DNA from: Fasciola hepatica
Taxonomy: Eukaryota; Platyhelminthes; Trematoda; Plagiorchiida; Fasciolidae
NCBI GenBank assembly: GCA_948099385.1
Contig: CANUEZ040000024.1
Span: 23,800,501-23,864,500, forward strand
Direction of reading: 5' to 3'
Length of the DNA stretch: 64,000 nt
Shown here piece by piece: positions 1 through 8,964 of this stretch. Every line of letters begins with the position of its first letter. The stretch's first letter is position 1. The notes beneath the pieces are model-generated. The model searched no databases, was not told the origin of the DNA, and saw nothing but the letters and a program-made list of their open reading frames with translations. Position numbers and translations under genes: made by a program.

Positions 1-133
1 TGCTCCGGGAGCTTTCACTGATGCAGCAAGCAGCAAGCGAGAAGATCAGTTACAACACACCTCAGGAGAACATCCATATAGTGAACATACTCAAAACTCA
101 CGCAGACGGAAAAGGTTATTCTACTTACGGTCT
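1..133. other. No gene recognised (window edge)
   Basis: This stretch lies beyond the 3' end of the minus-strand LTR at 134-438. It shows no retroelement motif, and on the minus strand no TGGTG-type primer site follows the LTR. That favours a solo LTR over the 5' end of a complete element. Confidence 0.4.
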
Positions 134-438
134 TGTAAGGTTGCTAAGCCTTACTTTGTGGTTTCAGCAATAAACGAGTTCTTCGGTCCTTCGTATTGCT
201 TGAACCACCAGCACGTTACTCTGGTGCTCGGCATCGTACCAATACGGTAACCAGAAAGGCGTTCTCCGCTACCCGCGAGAATGGAAAGACGGTTGGGGGA
301 GATAGTGGCGAGGGTGTATTTGAGAGCGTGTGAGGGCTTGCACGAGAGCATCGGTCAGATGGCCACCGAGCTTGGCAGTTAGCCTTCAGTTAAGAAGCAA
401 AGGCACCAAAAGCATGAACGAAAATGACTATCGCTGCG
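134..438 (-). repeat. Solo LTR of Gypsy family B (CsRn1-type)
   Basis: Read on the minus strand, this segment aligns over its whole length with the LTRs of Gypsy B at 43921-44217 and 49409-49705, but it is clearly more diverged from them than they are from each other. Shared landmarks include the CGGTCCTT/GTATTG block, the GAGATAGTGG block and the GTGTATTTG block. No family-B coding region adjoins it. The flanking tetranucleotides are gtct (130-133) and gcct (439-442), which may be a 4-bp target duplication with one substitution. LTR-LTR recombination that removed the interior is the simplest explanation. Confidence 0.72.
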
Positions 439-875
439 GCCTAGGCTTCTCACGAGGGGCTGGACTGTCTGCAGGGCTATCATTCCACCGGCCAGACTGT
501 TCCAGTTGTTCGCCACTCTGTCGCTAGTGAAGTGTTATCTCGCTACCAACCTAATCTTAGCTTGCTTCAGCTTCTTCCCGTGTCCCCCTTTTAGGGAATC
601 TGAATAAATCTGGAGAAAACTATCCAGTTTAAAATCAGAAAAAACTTTCAAAAACTCAAAAGCTTCAATAAGATCTCCTCCAAGTCTTCTCACTTCGGGG
701 GAAAAAGTTCGAGGTTGCAGGGTTCCTGTGCATACGTCTGACCTCTCTGCCCTTCAGCAATTAGCTCTGTAAAAGGCTGAACTCTCACCGAACAGGCCGT
801 GTCCATTTTGTGTATGGGTGACTAGGCCTGCAGGCTACCTTCCAAGTGAGGTCGTACTATTTCCAAGTAGGCTGG
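439..875. other. Unannotated spacer
   Basis: No convincing coding frame or known repeat was seen between the family-B LTR and the BEL LTR. The last bases before 876 (gtaggctgg) resemble the polypurine tract (ggtgggcgg) found just before the BEL1 3' LTR, so some of this may be decayed BEL 3' sequence. Confidence 0.35.
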
Positions 876-1251
876 TGTAACAGCCGGTCGTGGAAAATCC
901 CCCTTTTTCCCTCGCGATTCAGTGTTTTCCCCAATATCACTCATTTCCATACACTATTGACTTGTCTTTACGAACTGGTTGTTTTTCTGGACCAATTGTT
1001 GTTTGTTCGCGCCCAGAGCGCTACTTTGACACATCCTCGTTCAGGACCTGCGTGACGCACGTGCTGTCTGCTCACACGCTGCTATTCGGTTTCTCGTTGT
1101 TGAGTCCTTGTGATCGTATTATTGAGGTTTGTATATTGTTTATGTCATTGTTTATCTTAATAATCTAGTATCGTAGAATATCACGGATAATCGCCTTCTG
1201 ATTTCGGGATCCGTTGCGAATTTGGCTACGCATTGCTCAAACGTTCGTAAC
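876..1251 (+). repeat. BEL/Pao LTR, plus orientation (solo or orphan)
   Basis: Starts TGTAACAGCCGG and is nearly identical to the reverse complement of the BEL1 LTRs at 2072-2448 and 8381-8757. Differences are scattered single bases. No plus-strand BEL coding sequence follows it. It faces the BEL1 3' LTR head-on, 3' end to 3' end, about 820 bp away. A 92-residue open frame inside every LTR copy of this family is simply LTR sequence and not a gene. No target duplication was found (gctgg versus gagca). Confidence 0.85.
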
Positions 1252-1829
1252 GAGCATTTCCGGATTCCTGCACGACTGTGCAGATCGATGCCTAAGGAGC
1301 TCGCCACGAACCCCTTGTGCAGCGGCTTCGCACCGGTTCAACCGTTTAAAAGCACTGTTCATGATAATTCCGAAGTATTTAACCCCACTAACGGCCCCCT
1401 CGGTGAACGATCTCTGGCCGTGAAAGATAGTTGGACTTTCCATTACTCTTGAAAACAGATGGCTTATCCCGGCGTTCAGCTGTGGTTCCAGCCCAGTCCA
1501 GGGTGTTTGCCGTGATTAGCTGCTTTGTGTTTCTATTTACCTCTGTCTGTTCCTGTTTGGTGGAGCCTCACATGTCTCTGCGATTGGGCTGCTGGCGCCG
1601 CCGTCGGCTTTTCATCAATAGCAGCTCCGTGCACGAGCGCGGAAACAGATGTGGAAATACGCAGACTCGATTTTGCCTGGAGTGTTCATCAAACTGAGTT
1701 TAAATTTACTTTTCAGGGCAGCGAAAGACAGGCTGCCGTTGAGCACCCTCCATCCCCGAACTTCACTGCAAGGCTCAGCTATGGGGTCTACCGGGGAAGC
1801 CCTGTTTTGTAATTTCAAGCGCTGCCTTT
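1252..1829. other. Unannotated spacer
   Basis: Several overlapping short frames lie on both strands, but none shows a recognisable domain. On the minus strand this is immediately downstream of the CR1-like RT C-terminus, so part is probably that element's 3' untranslated region. Confidence 0.35.
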
Positions 1830-2071
1830 CCGGTTATTCACAGGGTCATAAGGTAGTCTGCCGGGCCTCCACCACCAACGATGGAAGTTTATCCCATCCA
1901 CCTTCCACTCTTTCGGCGAATAAACTTGCCCTAAATATAACATTGCAGCGGCGTTTCAGAAACGTCAGCTCTTGTTCTTCGAGCCGTTCATCCGTTACTT
2001 GAGAGCACCTGAAGTTCCTCAAGACTGAGAAGCCTTTCCTAATCCTGGCTCCTCAGTAAGACCTCCTCAGG
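1830..2071 (-). pseudogene. CR1-like non-LTR RT, extreme C-terminus fragment
   Basis: The minus strand encodes, with frameshifts and stops, a stretch resembling the C-terminal tail of CR1/Jockey-type reverse transcriptases: a basic RTRADVSE segment, then SLFAERVEGGWDKLPS and VVEA. Family members carry a similar FFxxRVVNxWNxLPxxVV pattern there. The fragment ends exactly where the BEL1 3' LTR begins. The RT thumb segment of the same type and strand resumes beyond the other LTR at 8758, so BEL1 appears to have inserted into this older element. Protein family level only; the subfamily is uncertain. Confidence 0.55.
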
Positions 2072-2448
2072 TGTGACGAACGTTTGAGCAATGCGTAGCC
2101 AAATTCGCAACGGATCCCGAAACCAAAAGACGATTATCCGTGATATTCTAAGATACTAGATTATTAAGATAAACAATGACATAAACAATATACAAACCTC
2201 AATAATACGATCACAAGGACTCAACAACGAGAAACCGAATAGCAGCGTGTGAGCAGGCAGCACGTGCGTCACGCAGGTCCTGAACGAGGATGTGTCAAAG
2301 TAGCGCTCTGGGCGCGAACAAACAACAATTGGTCCAGAAAAACAACCAGTTCGTAAAGACAAGTCAATAGTGTATGGAAATGAGTGATGTTGGGGAAAAC
2401 ACTGAATCGCGAGGGAAAAAGGGGGATTTTCCACGACCGGCTGTTACA
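2072..2448 (-). repeat. BEL1 3' LTR (377 bp)
   Basis: Read on the minus strand it begins TGTAACAGCCGG at 2448 and ends GTTCGTCACA at 2072. The 5' LTR ends GTTCGTTACA. Length is 377 bp, the same as the 5' LTR, with TG...CA ends typical of LTRs. Confidence 0.95.
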
Positions 2449-2473
2449 CCGCCCACCAAAATCCTCCTGGATC
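2449..2473 (-). other. BEL1 polypurine tract
   Basis: Immediately upstream of the 3' LTR on the minus strand lies a purine-rich run ending GGTGGGCGG, the expected position for the plus-strand primer of reverse transcription. The same tract, slightly changed, precedes the BEL2 3' LTR at 16277 and the plus-strand remnant LTR at 12377, so it is conserved across copies. Confidence 0.7.
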
Positions 2474-2699
2474 CTTAGCAGAGTCAAAGGTTCGGTATAA
2501 ATGTACCGATTCTTCCTACCTGCCTAGGCCCTGCTGTCAGTGCGCGCGTCTAATGCTCGTCGTCAACGTTCTACTACTGGTCGCACCTAATCCATTGGAC
2601 ACATAGACGTGAGGCTAGTCTACATCTTCCACAAGACCAAATGACCGATGGCGGGCGTGAAGGGTCACATAGACGTTGTCCTCGTAAGGGGCCGTCCGG

Positions 2700-3100
2700 T
2701 CCTGGATGTACGTGCTTGAGTGTGTCTGTGAGTGCGTGTGTGTGTGCCGGGGGTACAATGAAATCACAGGTATTACTACACATCAAAGGATGACTTTCTG
2801 CAATGTCAACAAAGACCGCGTGGCAAGAAAACGAGTAAAAGGTAGCAAGTGTGTGACCTGAGCTCCGCTACTTCCACATATGCAAGGGGCATTCGGTAGC
2901 GTCAACAAAAAGCAAAACAACGAACACTGTCACATGTTTGATGGGTTTACGGGATGTAGAGTGCTTCGTGCATGCGTGTATGTATCGGGATGTACAATGG
3001 AATCGCACTCATCACCACATATCGGAAAGAACCTCCTGTAATGTCAACGAAAAGACCGCGAGCACCTTAACGTGTTTGACGGAGACCGTGTGGTATATAT
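2700..3100 (-). repeat. Degenerate tandem units in BEL1 3' UTR
   Basis: A unit of roughly 110-130 bp containing a (G)TACAATG-AATC block, a CACATAT block, a (T)GTCAACxAAAxACCG block and a TGTTTGAxGG block occurs about three times (near 2750-2830, 2865-2950 and 2990-3090). BEL2 has only one such unit, near 16560-16660. A GT-rich stretch precedes the first unit. Confidence 0.55.
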
Positions 3101-3144
3101 GGTGTTTCTTTATCCACCTCGATTACTGGTGTGAAAAAGGTTTA

Positions 3145-6100
3145 CTAGGCCTCAGGGTTATCAGCTCCTCCGTCTTCGCTCTCGAGTAGGTTAATACTGC
3201 GTATGTCACGAATGAGCACTCCGTTAACTGTCTTCACCTTCACCGTTCTTATCATGCCGTCAGTGCTTTTGATGGTTTCCGTAGCTACTCCCAAAGACCA
3301 AGCGCTGAAATGTGCGCGTTCGTCGGCGATCATAACCACGTCCCCAACTTTGAATGGTCTTGTTTTGGCCAGCCACTTCTGTCGAGTCTGCAAAGCCGGT
3401 AGGTACTCCCGTAGCCATCGCCTCCAGAAGACCTTGGCCAGATAGTTCGCTTGCTTCCACCCGTGGAGGTAGCTCCCACGAAGGTTTACCGGCCCTTGGA
3501 AACCCTCGTTCGATCTTAGCGTCAATAAGTCGTTTGAGGTGAGCGCCAGGTGGGTGGGGTCGCCGTTCAATACTGGAACCAGGGGGCGGTTGTTCAGGAT
3601 TCGCTCCACCTCAGTCATGACGGTGTTCAGGGTCTCGTTGTCGGGCGGCTGCTGCTCCATGATTGACAGCAATATCCGTCTGGCGGACCGGATCATGCGT
3701 TCCCATATGCCGCCTCGGTGACTGGCCTGTGGGGGGTTGAAATGCCATCGTATGCCGTAGGCCACGGTTCGATTCTGCAGTTCGTCCCTGTTTATGTTCT
3801 TGTGCCAACGCTGCAATTCCCGTTGAGCGCCCACAAAGTTCGATCCATTATCTGAGTATATATCGGCCGGTACGCCTCTTCGGTTGATAAATCTTTGCAA
3901 GGCCCGTAGAAACGAATCGGTCGTCATCGAATGTGCGACTTCTAGGTGTACCGCACGTGACTTCATGCACGTCATGATACATCCGTATCGCTTTTCTAAT
4001 CTTTTCCCGCACCTGATCCACAAGGGCCCGAAATAGTGCAACCCGGTGTCACTGAACGGCCACCAGCCCGTAGTCACCCTGCATCCTGGTAGTGGGGCCA
4101 TGAGTTGTTTGCCCGCCGTGGCATTGCGTCTCCTGCATTGCACACACCGTCGGATTACGCGTTTTACAGTCTCTCGTCCTCTCAAAAACCAAAGACGCTT
4201 TCGGATGAGGCTCGTCACGTGACTTTCCCCGGCATGTCCCTCCATGGCGTGGACGTGTTGAATCATTAGCTCTACTACAAGTTGTCTCGCAGGCAGCAGT
4301 ATAGGATACTTTGTGTCGAAGTTCAGGTGGGCGTTGGTCAGCCTACCATCCACCCGCAGCAGTCCGTTGATGAGTTTGGGGTTTAGACGCCCCAGCTCGC
4401 CTCTTGGAGATGGCATGTCTTTATTGGTCGGCCCCACTTCTTCCGCCCTCTTGAGTTCTTGGACGAAAGCGTCGCGTTGTATCATTCTGAAAATATCGTA
4501 CTCTGCAGCTTGAAGCTCATCGGGACCTATCGGGCCGACCCGTATCCGACCTGAGGGCCGTAGCCCTTTCATGACTAGTAAACTTCTCTTGAACCTGGTT
4601 AACCAAACTAGCGAACGAAGCGTCTTCATCCAGGAAGAAAACCTGACCAGTCGCGATAGAATGGATGACGCTTCGACGACGTTGGTTGCTATCACTACGC
4701 CTTTGATCTCCAGTTCCACTTCCGTAAGGGGTTTTAATTCGAACACGGGCCAGTCCTGTTTGGGCAATTGCAGGAAGTTTGGCCCTCTCGTCCACGTGTC
4801 CAGTTGCCTGAAGTTGTTCGCACCTCGGGAGCACAGGTCGGCCGGATTATCGCCAGACCTGACATGACTCCACTGGTGAGTGGCTGATTCATCGTGGATA
4901 ATCGTGAGCCGGTTAGCAACGAAAGTACTAAACCGGCTCCGGACGTTGTTGATATAGTAAAGTACTATCGTTGAATTCGTCCAGAAGCTCACCGACCAAA
5001 TGTAGAGATCGAAGCATCTCTTCACAGCTTGCACCACCCTGACTGTCAACACGGCTGCGCTGAGTTCAAGGCGTGGGATTGAGACCGGCTTCAGTGGAGC
5101 GACCCGGGCTTTGGCGAACAGGATCCTCGTGGTATATTGTCCATCTCCTGCGCACCATCGTCCGTACACCACAGCTCCATGACCGACTTCGGATGCATCG
5201 GAAAAGGCATGTAGTTCTCCAGTCCGTGTCGTATGGCCAGGAGTCAAACATCGTGGGATTCTTATGTCCCCTAATTTCTTCAAGGTATTCAAAAATTCTT
5301 CCCAGTCCAGCCGGTCCCCTCGGTCCAGTGACTGGTCCCAATCAACTTTCTTACGGCACAGCCGCTGCAGCAAGATCTTTCCGGGTAGCAGCCATGGTGA
5401 GACGAAACCGAGCGGGTCGAACAAACTAGAGAAAGCGGATAGTATGCCAAGACGGGTTATTGGCAGCTCGGGAACGTTTAGCTCGAAAACAGAGTCGTCC
5501 GTTTCCGCGTTCCATTGTATTCCTAAAGTGCTTTCGATAGGAAGTGGAGAGCCGTCCAAATCTCTTACCCTTTCGGCCTTTTCGTGATACGGGATGACCT
5601 TCAGCACTTCTGAAGCGTTCGACATCCATTTAGTCAGATGGAAGCCGCCCTCTTCCAGTAATCTCGTCAGATCCCTGAACTGCTCTAGAGCTGATTCCAC
5701 ATCATCGAATGACCCAAGGTAGTCGTCGACGTAGAAGTTCCCGCTGACGCTTTCTACCACCGTCCGATGTACTAGATCGCCATGTTTGTTCGCTGATTCT
5801 CGGAGGGCGTAGTTGGCACAAAATGGTGACGATATGGCTCCGAAGGGGTGGACGGTCATCCAATAATTCACCACTGCGTTGTCCCGGTCGCTCCCTTCCC
5901 ACCACAGGAAACACAAAGCATCTCGTTCTCCTACCGGAATCTTCACCTGATGGAACATTTCCTTAATGTCGGCAGACAAAGCCACTTTACCCACTCTGAA
6001 ACGGCACAAAACATCGATCAGTGGTGTGGTCCAGTCAGGCCCCTGTAGTAGGCGATCGTTTAACGACTTGCCCTGGAACTTGGCCGCACAGTCGAAAACC

Positions 6101-6618
6101 ACGCGCAGTTTATTGGGTTTCTTGGGGTTGATAACCGGATGGTGAGGCAGATACCAGATACCCCTTTTGCTGTCGGTGTTAACAGGCACCCTTTCAACGT
6201 AACCGAGGGCCTCGTTTCGCTTCATCAAATCCGCGTATCGTTCCCACAGATTCTGGTCTCGAATGAAGCGTTCTTTTAGTCGTAGTAATCGTTGGAGAAC
6301 ATAATTTCTGTTGTCAGTCCACGGGTCGTCCGGTGTGCGCCATGGGAGGGGAACCTCGAACTGTTTTTTGAGGCCTCTAGTGCCTTGCCGCACCGTTTGT
6401 AGAGCGAAGTGATCCTCTTGAGACAACGTCGGTCTTTCGTCTTCAATGTCATGAAACTCCTTTTCATACAGCCGTTGCAGATGATACTCTATGCGGTCCG
6501 TTTCGGCGGATAAGTAATTCGCGGAACCGCGTACCCCTACTGGACCGTATAACATCCATCCCAGAGCCGTGCGTACGGCATAAGGTGCCTGGCGGTCGCC
6601 CACTCTCTGGTCAAGCAC
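3145..6618 (-). CDS. pol: BEL1 pol: RT, RNase H and integrase
   Basis: A 1157-codon open frame, in phase with the gag-protease frame and separated from it only by one UGA at 6619-6621. Counting from the first codon after that stop: RT palm with ADIKEMFHQ (D216) and YVDD (296-299); BEL RNase H with SDASE (D474) and PRLELS (E518); the integrase HHCC finger, ending CVQC (825-828); then the integrase core with SDNGSNF (D923) and IWERM (E973). Two acidic sites are changed. The RNase H WTDS motif reads WTNS (548), and the first integrase Asp is His (GLHYFGPL, 861). BEL2 encodes Asp at both sites. A translated product would be expected to lack integrase strand-transfer activity. There is no independent start codon; expression would need readthrough. 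Confidence 0.93.
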   Translation of the reverse strand: MLDQRVGDRQAPYAVRTALGWMLYGPVGVRGSANYLSAETDRIEYHLQRLYEKEFHDIEDERPTLSQEDHFALQTVRQGTRGLKKQFEVPLPWRTPDDPWTDNRNYVLQRLLRLKERFIRDQNLWERYADLMKRNEALGYVERVPVNTDSKRGIWYLPHHPVINPKKPNKLRVVFDCAAKFQGKSLNDRLLQGPDWTTPLIDVLCRFRVGKVALSADIKEMFHQVKIPVGERDALCFLWWEGSDRDNAVVNYWMTVHPFGAISSPFCANYALRESANKHGDLVHRTVVESVSGNFYVDDYLGSFDDVESALEQFRDLTRLLEEGGFHLTKWMSNASEVLKVIPYHEKAERVRDLDGSPLPIESTLGIQWNAETDDSVFELNVPELPITRLGILSAFSSLFDPLGFVSPWLLPGKILLQRLCRKKVDWDQSLDRGDRLDWEEFLNTLKKLGDIRIPRCLTPGHTTRTGELHAFSDASEVGHGAVVYGRWCAGDGQYTTRILFAKARVAPLKPVSIPRLELSAAVLTVRVVQAVKRCFDLYIWSVSFWTNSTIVLYYINNVRSRFSTFVANRLTIIHDESATHQWSHVRSGDNPADLCSRGANNFRQLDTWTRGPNFLQLPKQDWPVFELKPLTEVELEIKGVVIATNVVEASSILSRLVRFSSWMKTLRSLVWLTRFKRSLLVMKGLRPSGRIRVGPIGPDELQAAEYDIFRMIQRDAFVQELKRAEEVGPTNKDMPSPRGELGRLNPKLINGLLRVDGRLTNAHLNFDTKYPILLPARQLVVELMIQHVHAMEGHAGESHVTSLIRKRLWFLRGRETVKRVIRRCVQCRRRNATAGKQLMAPLPGCRVTTGWWPFSDTGLHYFGPLWIRCGKRLEKRYGCIMTCMKSRAVHLEVAHSMTTDSFLRALQRFINRRGVPADIYSDNGSNFVGAQRELQRWHKNINRDELQNRTVAYGIRWHFNPPQASHRGGIWERMIRSARRILLSIMEQQPPDNETLNTVMTEVERILNNRPLVPVLNGDPTHLALTSNDLLTLRSNEGFQGPVNLRGSYLHGWKQANYLAKVFWRRWLREYLPALQTRQKWLAKTRPFKVGDVVMIADERAHFSAWSLGVATETIKSTDGMIRTVKVKTVNGVLIRDIRSINLLESEDGGADNPEA

Positions 6619-6621
6619 TCA
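6619..6621 (-). other. In-frame UGA between protease and RT
   Basis: The minus strand reads CAT TGA GTG CTT. The BEL2 copy reads CAT TGG GTG CTC at the same place, so the ancestral codon was probably Trp. Both flanking frames stay open and in phase. It is either a single G-to-A nonsense mutation or, less likely, a functional readthrough site. Confidence 0.85.
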
Positions 6622-8400
6622 ATGCGCCTCTGGCACGTCGCAGCCGATGAGGAGATCCACTTCATCATCTTCCCAGTCTCCAACGGTCACATCCTGCAGG
6701 TGGGGCCACCTTGTCAAGATTGAGTTCACCGACCTTGGTGCTCGCATGGGGAGATCCGCTAACGTGAATGCCTCCGTTGGTTCAATTTCCACGTTAGTGT
6801 CTAGAGAGATGAGTTGCAGCCTTAATCTACCGGCAGTCATTACCGGTGTTCCGCCCACCGTGCTCACTGCTAACGACGTCGCACCTTCAGCCAGTTGGTG
6901 CTTGTCGGCAAACCGCCCTTTCACTAAAGTGGTGTCGGATCCACTATCAACGAAAGCCAACGCCTTGACTATCCCAGTCGGAGTCACTACTCCCACGGCC
7001 ACTACGCCTAAACGTACCGCTTTACTGGCAGATTGTGAAGTTGAACAAATCACGCTGGGCTTGGCACTCGCCTCGGATATGGTTACTCTCGACTGATGCA
7101 GCAGCCGATGGTGTCTGCCCGTGCGGCACTCGTAACCACATCGATTCCTTGTCCTACAGGCTGCTGCCCGGTGCGTGGTGTTGAGACAGATAAAACATGC
7201 TCCTGCCATCCTCGCCATTCCCCACCGTTCGTCTATTGTGGCGTCGCCGAACTTGGGGCATTCTGGTAGGCCATGGCTAGTACCACAGGATCTGCAATTT
7301 GGTTGCGCCGTAGCATCTCGTGAAATGACGTGTGCATTGGTCCAAGGCTGGTACTTTGGATGTTCCCGAACTGGGGTTTGGACTTGGCTAGTACTGGGCT
7401 TGTTTGCTTGGTTGCTGTCCCGGATGAGTCGGCCGAATCTGCTGTCAGCTATCTTCGTTTGCTTGTCCAAGTATTCGGTCAGGTCTTCGAAGTTGGCTTC
7501 TCTGTCGCTTCGGCTTGTCCGTTCTGCTTCTTCCGCCCACCGACCCTGTAGTTCGGGAGATAGGTGACGGACTATGCCTTCCAAAGTATGCATGGCGTCT
7601 AGGTCAGCCCTGTAACCTAAATGGTCGAGGGCTATTGAGCAGTTCTGCATCTTAATCACCAGGTCGGCCATGGTGTAGACGTCGCCCTTGGTTCTCTTTG
7701 CCTCCACCATCACGCCCTCTATTAGGTTACGGGCTACTTTGAAAGGTTGGCCAAACAAGTCCCTTAGAATTTTCCTTGCCCTTGTGTAGCCTTGTTCTGG
7801 GTCGAGCATGGTGCACCCGTCGATAGCTTCTCGCGCTCGGCCTGGGCAGTAGTGAGTAGGGTAGAGAAGCCTTTGCCCAGGGTCGGTTACCTTATTTTCA
7901 GCGAACGTCTCGAACTGCTTGACAAACTTGTAGTATTGCTCAGCTCGCCCGTCGAAAACCGTTAGCTCCACTCTAGGCAGGTTGATCGATGGTGGTTTGT
8001 AGTCGGCGACCGGCGTGGGGTTCCCTACCTTATTGCACCCTAATCTATCGGAAGTGTCGAAGTCACTGGTCTCATGCTCTCGCTGTTTCTGTGTACACTT
8101 CTCTGCTTCCTGCGCCTGTAGTCTAGCCGATAGTAACTGTTGCTCTAGTTCTAGTATTCTCAGCTTATATAAATCGACATCCTTACGATCAATATTGTTC
8201 TCAATAACACATGAACTAGCACTGACAGGACTAGGCGATCTAGCGTTAACTAAAGAATCATATGTACCCAAAACCTCCCCAGAGACATGCCGTATTACTT
8301 CCTGTCCCGATTCGACTGATTTGATCCTTTTCTTGGCATTTTGCGTGTTTTTTCTCGTTCCAAATTGATCTATTGAGTATTGTAACGAACGTTTGAGCAA
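6619..8400 (-). CDS. gag-pro: BEL1 gag-protease polyprotein
   Basis: A 593-codon frame ending at a UGA. Features in order: a heptad-like Leu/Gln-rich helix (about 75-105), a BEL gag domain of the DUF1759 type (about 145-320), cysteine/histidine clusters (CRSC 369-372, CFIC 402-405, CGYEC 421-425) and an aspartic protease with DSGSD at 485-489. Gag packages the element RNA and the protease cleaves the polyprotein. The first in-frame ATG (8398-8400) lies inside the 5' LTR, so the true start is uncertain. In BEL2 an ATG at 21964 fits a start at the equivalent of codon 22; in BEL1 that ATG is out of frame by one base within an A-run. The stop follows EAH; BEL2 has TGG (Trp) at this codon. Confidence 0.92.
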   Translation of the reverse strand: MLKRSLQYSIDQFGTRKNTQNAKKRIKSVESGQEVIRHVSGEVLGTYDSLVNARSPSPVSASSCVIENNIDRKDVDLYKLRILELEQQLLSARLQAQEAEKCTQKQREHETSDFDTSDRLGCNKVGNPTPVADYKPPSINLPRVELTVFDGRAEQYYKFVKQFETFAENKVTDPGQRLLYPTHYCPGRAREAIDGCTMLDPEQGYTRARKILRDLFGQPFKVARNLIEGVMVEAKRTKGDVYTMADLVIKMQNCSIALDHLGYRADLDAMHTLEGIVRHLSPELQGRWAEEAERTSRSDREANFEDLTEYLDKQTKIADSRFGRLIRDSNQANKPSTSQVQTPVREHPKYQPWTNAHVISRDATAQPNCRSCGTSHGLPECPKFGDATIDERWGMARMAGACFICLNTTHRAAACRTRNRCGYECRTGRHHRLLHQSRVTISEASAKPSVICSTSQSASKAVRLGVVAVGVVTPTGIVKALAFVDSGSDTTLVKGRFADKHQLAEGATSLAVSTVGGTPVMTAGRLRLQLISLDTNVEIEPTEAFTLADLPMRAPRSVNSILTRWPHLQDVTVGDWEDDEVDLLIGCDVPEAH

Positions 8401-8757
8401 TGCGTAGCCAAATTCGCAACGGATCCCGAAACCAAAAGACGATTATCCGTGATATTCTAAGATACTAGATTATTAAGATAAACAATGACATAAACAATAT
8501 ACAAACCTCAATAATACGATCACAAGGACTCAACAACGAGAAACCGAATAGCAGCGTGTGAGCAGACAGCACGTGCGTCACGCAGGTCCTGAACGAGGAT
8601 GTGTCAAAGTAGCGCTCTGGGCGCGAACAAACAACAATTGGTCCAGAAAAACAACCAGTTCGTAAAGACAAGTCAATAGTGTATGGAAATGAGTGATGTT
8701 GGGGAAAACACTGAATCGCGAGGGAAAAAGGGGGATTTTCCACGACCGGCTGTTACA
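8381..8757 (-). repeat. BEL1 5' LTR (377 bp)
   Basis: Matches 2072-2448 except at two positions. It should carry the element promoter, but no TATA box was assigned with confidence. On the minus strand the interior begins ATACTCAATAG. A possible TGGAACGAG primer-site core lies about 18 nt inside, too far for a confident primer-binding-site call. Confidence 0.94.
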
Positions 8758-8964
8758 TCTGGCTCTCTTTCATTCCAGGGGAAAGAACTATATTTCTTTA
8801 GGACAAGCTTCATTAAGCCGGCTTTGGAATTTGGCACGTACTTTTGTGAATCTCTTTTGCATACGTTCAAGTAGTTTTCTCCCTATTAATACTGGGCACC
8901 AAGCTTTGGTGGCATATTCCAGAATCAATCTCACATGGGTTGTGTGGGACGGTACAATTAATTA
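8758..8964 (-). pseudogene. CR1-like non-LTR RT thumb fragment
   Basis: The minus strand encodes RLILEYATKAWCPVLIG followed by RKLLERMQKRFTK, ending at a stop near 8788. CR1/Jockey RTs have the same LEYA-x-W-P and LExVQRRxTK signature C-terminal to the palm. It abuts the BEL1 5' LTR, and the more C-terminal part of the same kind of protein lies at 1830-2071 beyond the 3' LTR. Upstream RT motifs (YADD) were not found in the following 3 kb. Confidence 0.62.

Larger units (their letters stand above)
2072..8757 (-). mobile_element. BEL/Pao LTR retrotransposon, near-intact copy (BEL1)
   Basis: A complete minus-strand element of 6686 bp: 5' LTR 8381-8757, one long gag-protease-RT-RNase H-integrase frame, a repeat-rich 3' untranslated region and 3' LTR 2072-2448. 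BEL assignment rests on the DUF1759-type gag, the DSGSD protease of the DUF1758 type, the ADIKEMFHQ and YVDD RT blocks and the BEL-type integrase with a long spacing between its last two acidic residues. The two LTRs differ at two positions by eye (A/G near one tip and A/G in the interior), indicating recent insertion or recent homogenisation. No clean target duplication flanks it. The coding frame is open except for one UGA, but two catalytic residues are changed. Confidence 0.93.

Noticed and set aside
890..1168. Conserved 92-codon frame present in three BEL LTR copies (also 2156-2434 and 8465-8743)
   Set aside because: It is contained in the LTR and conserved only because the LTRs are recent copies; no domain, and the decayed LTRs do not keep it open.
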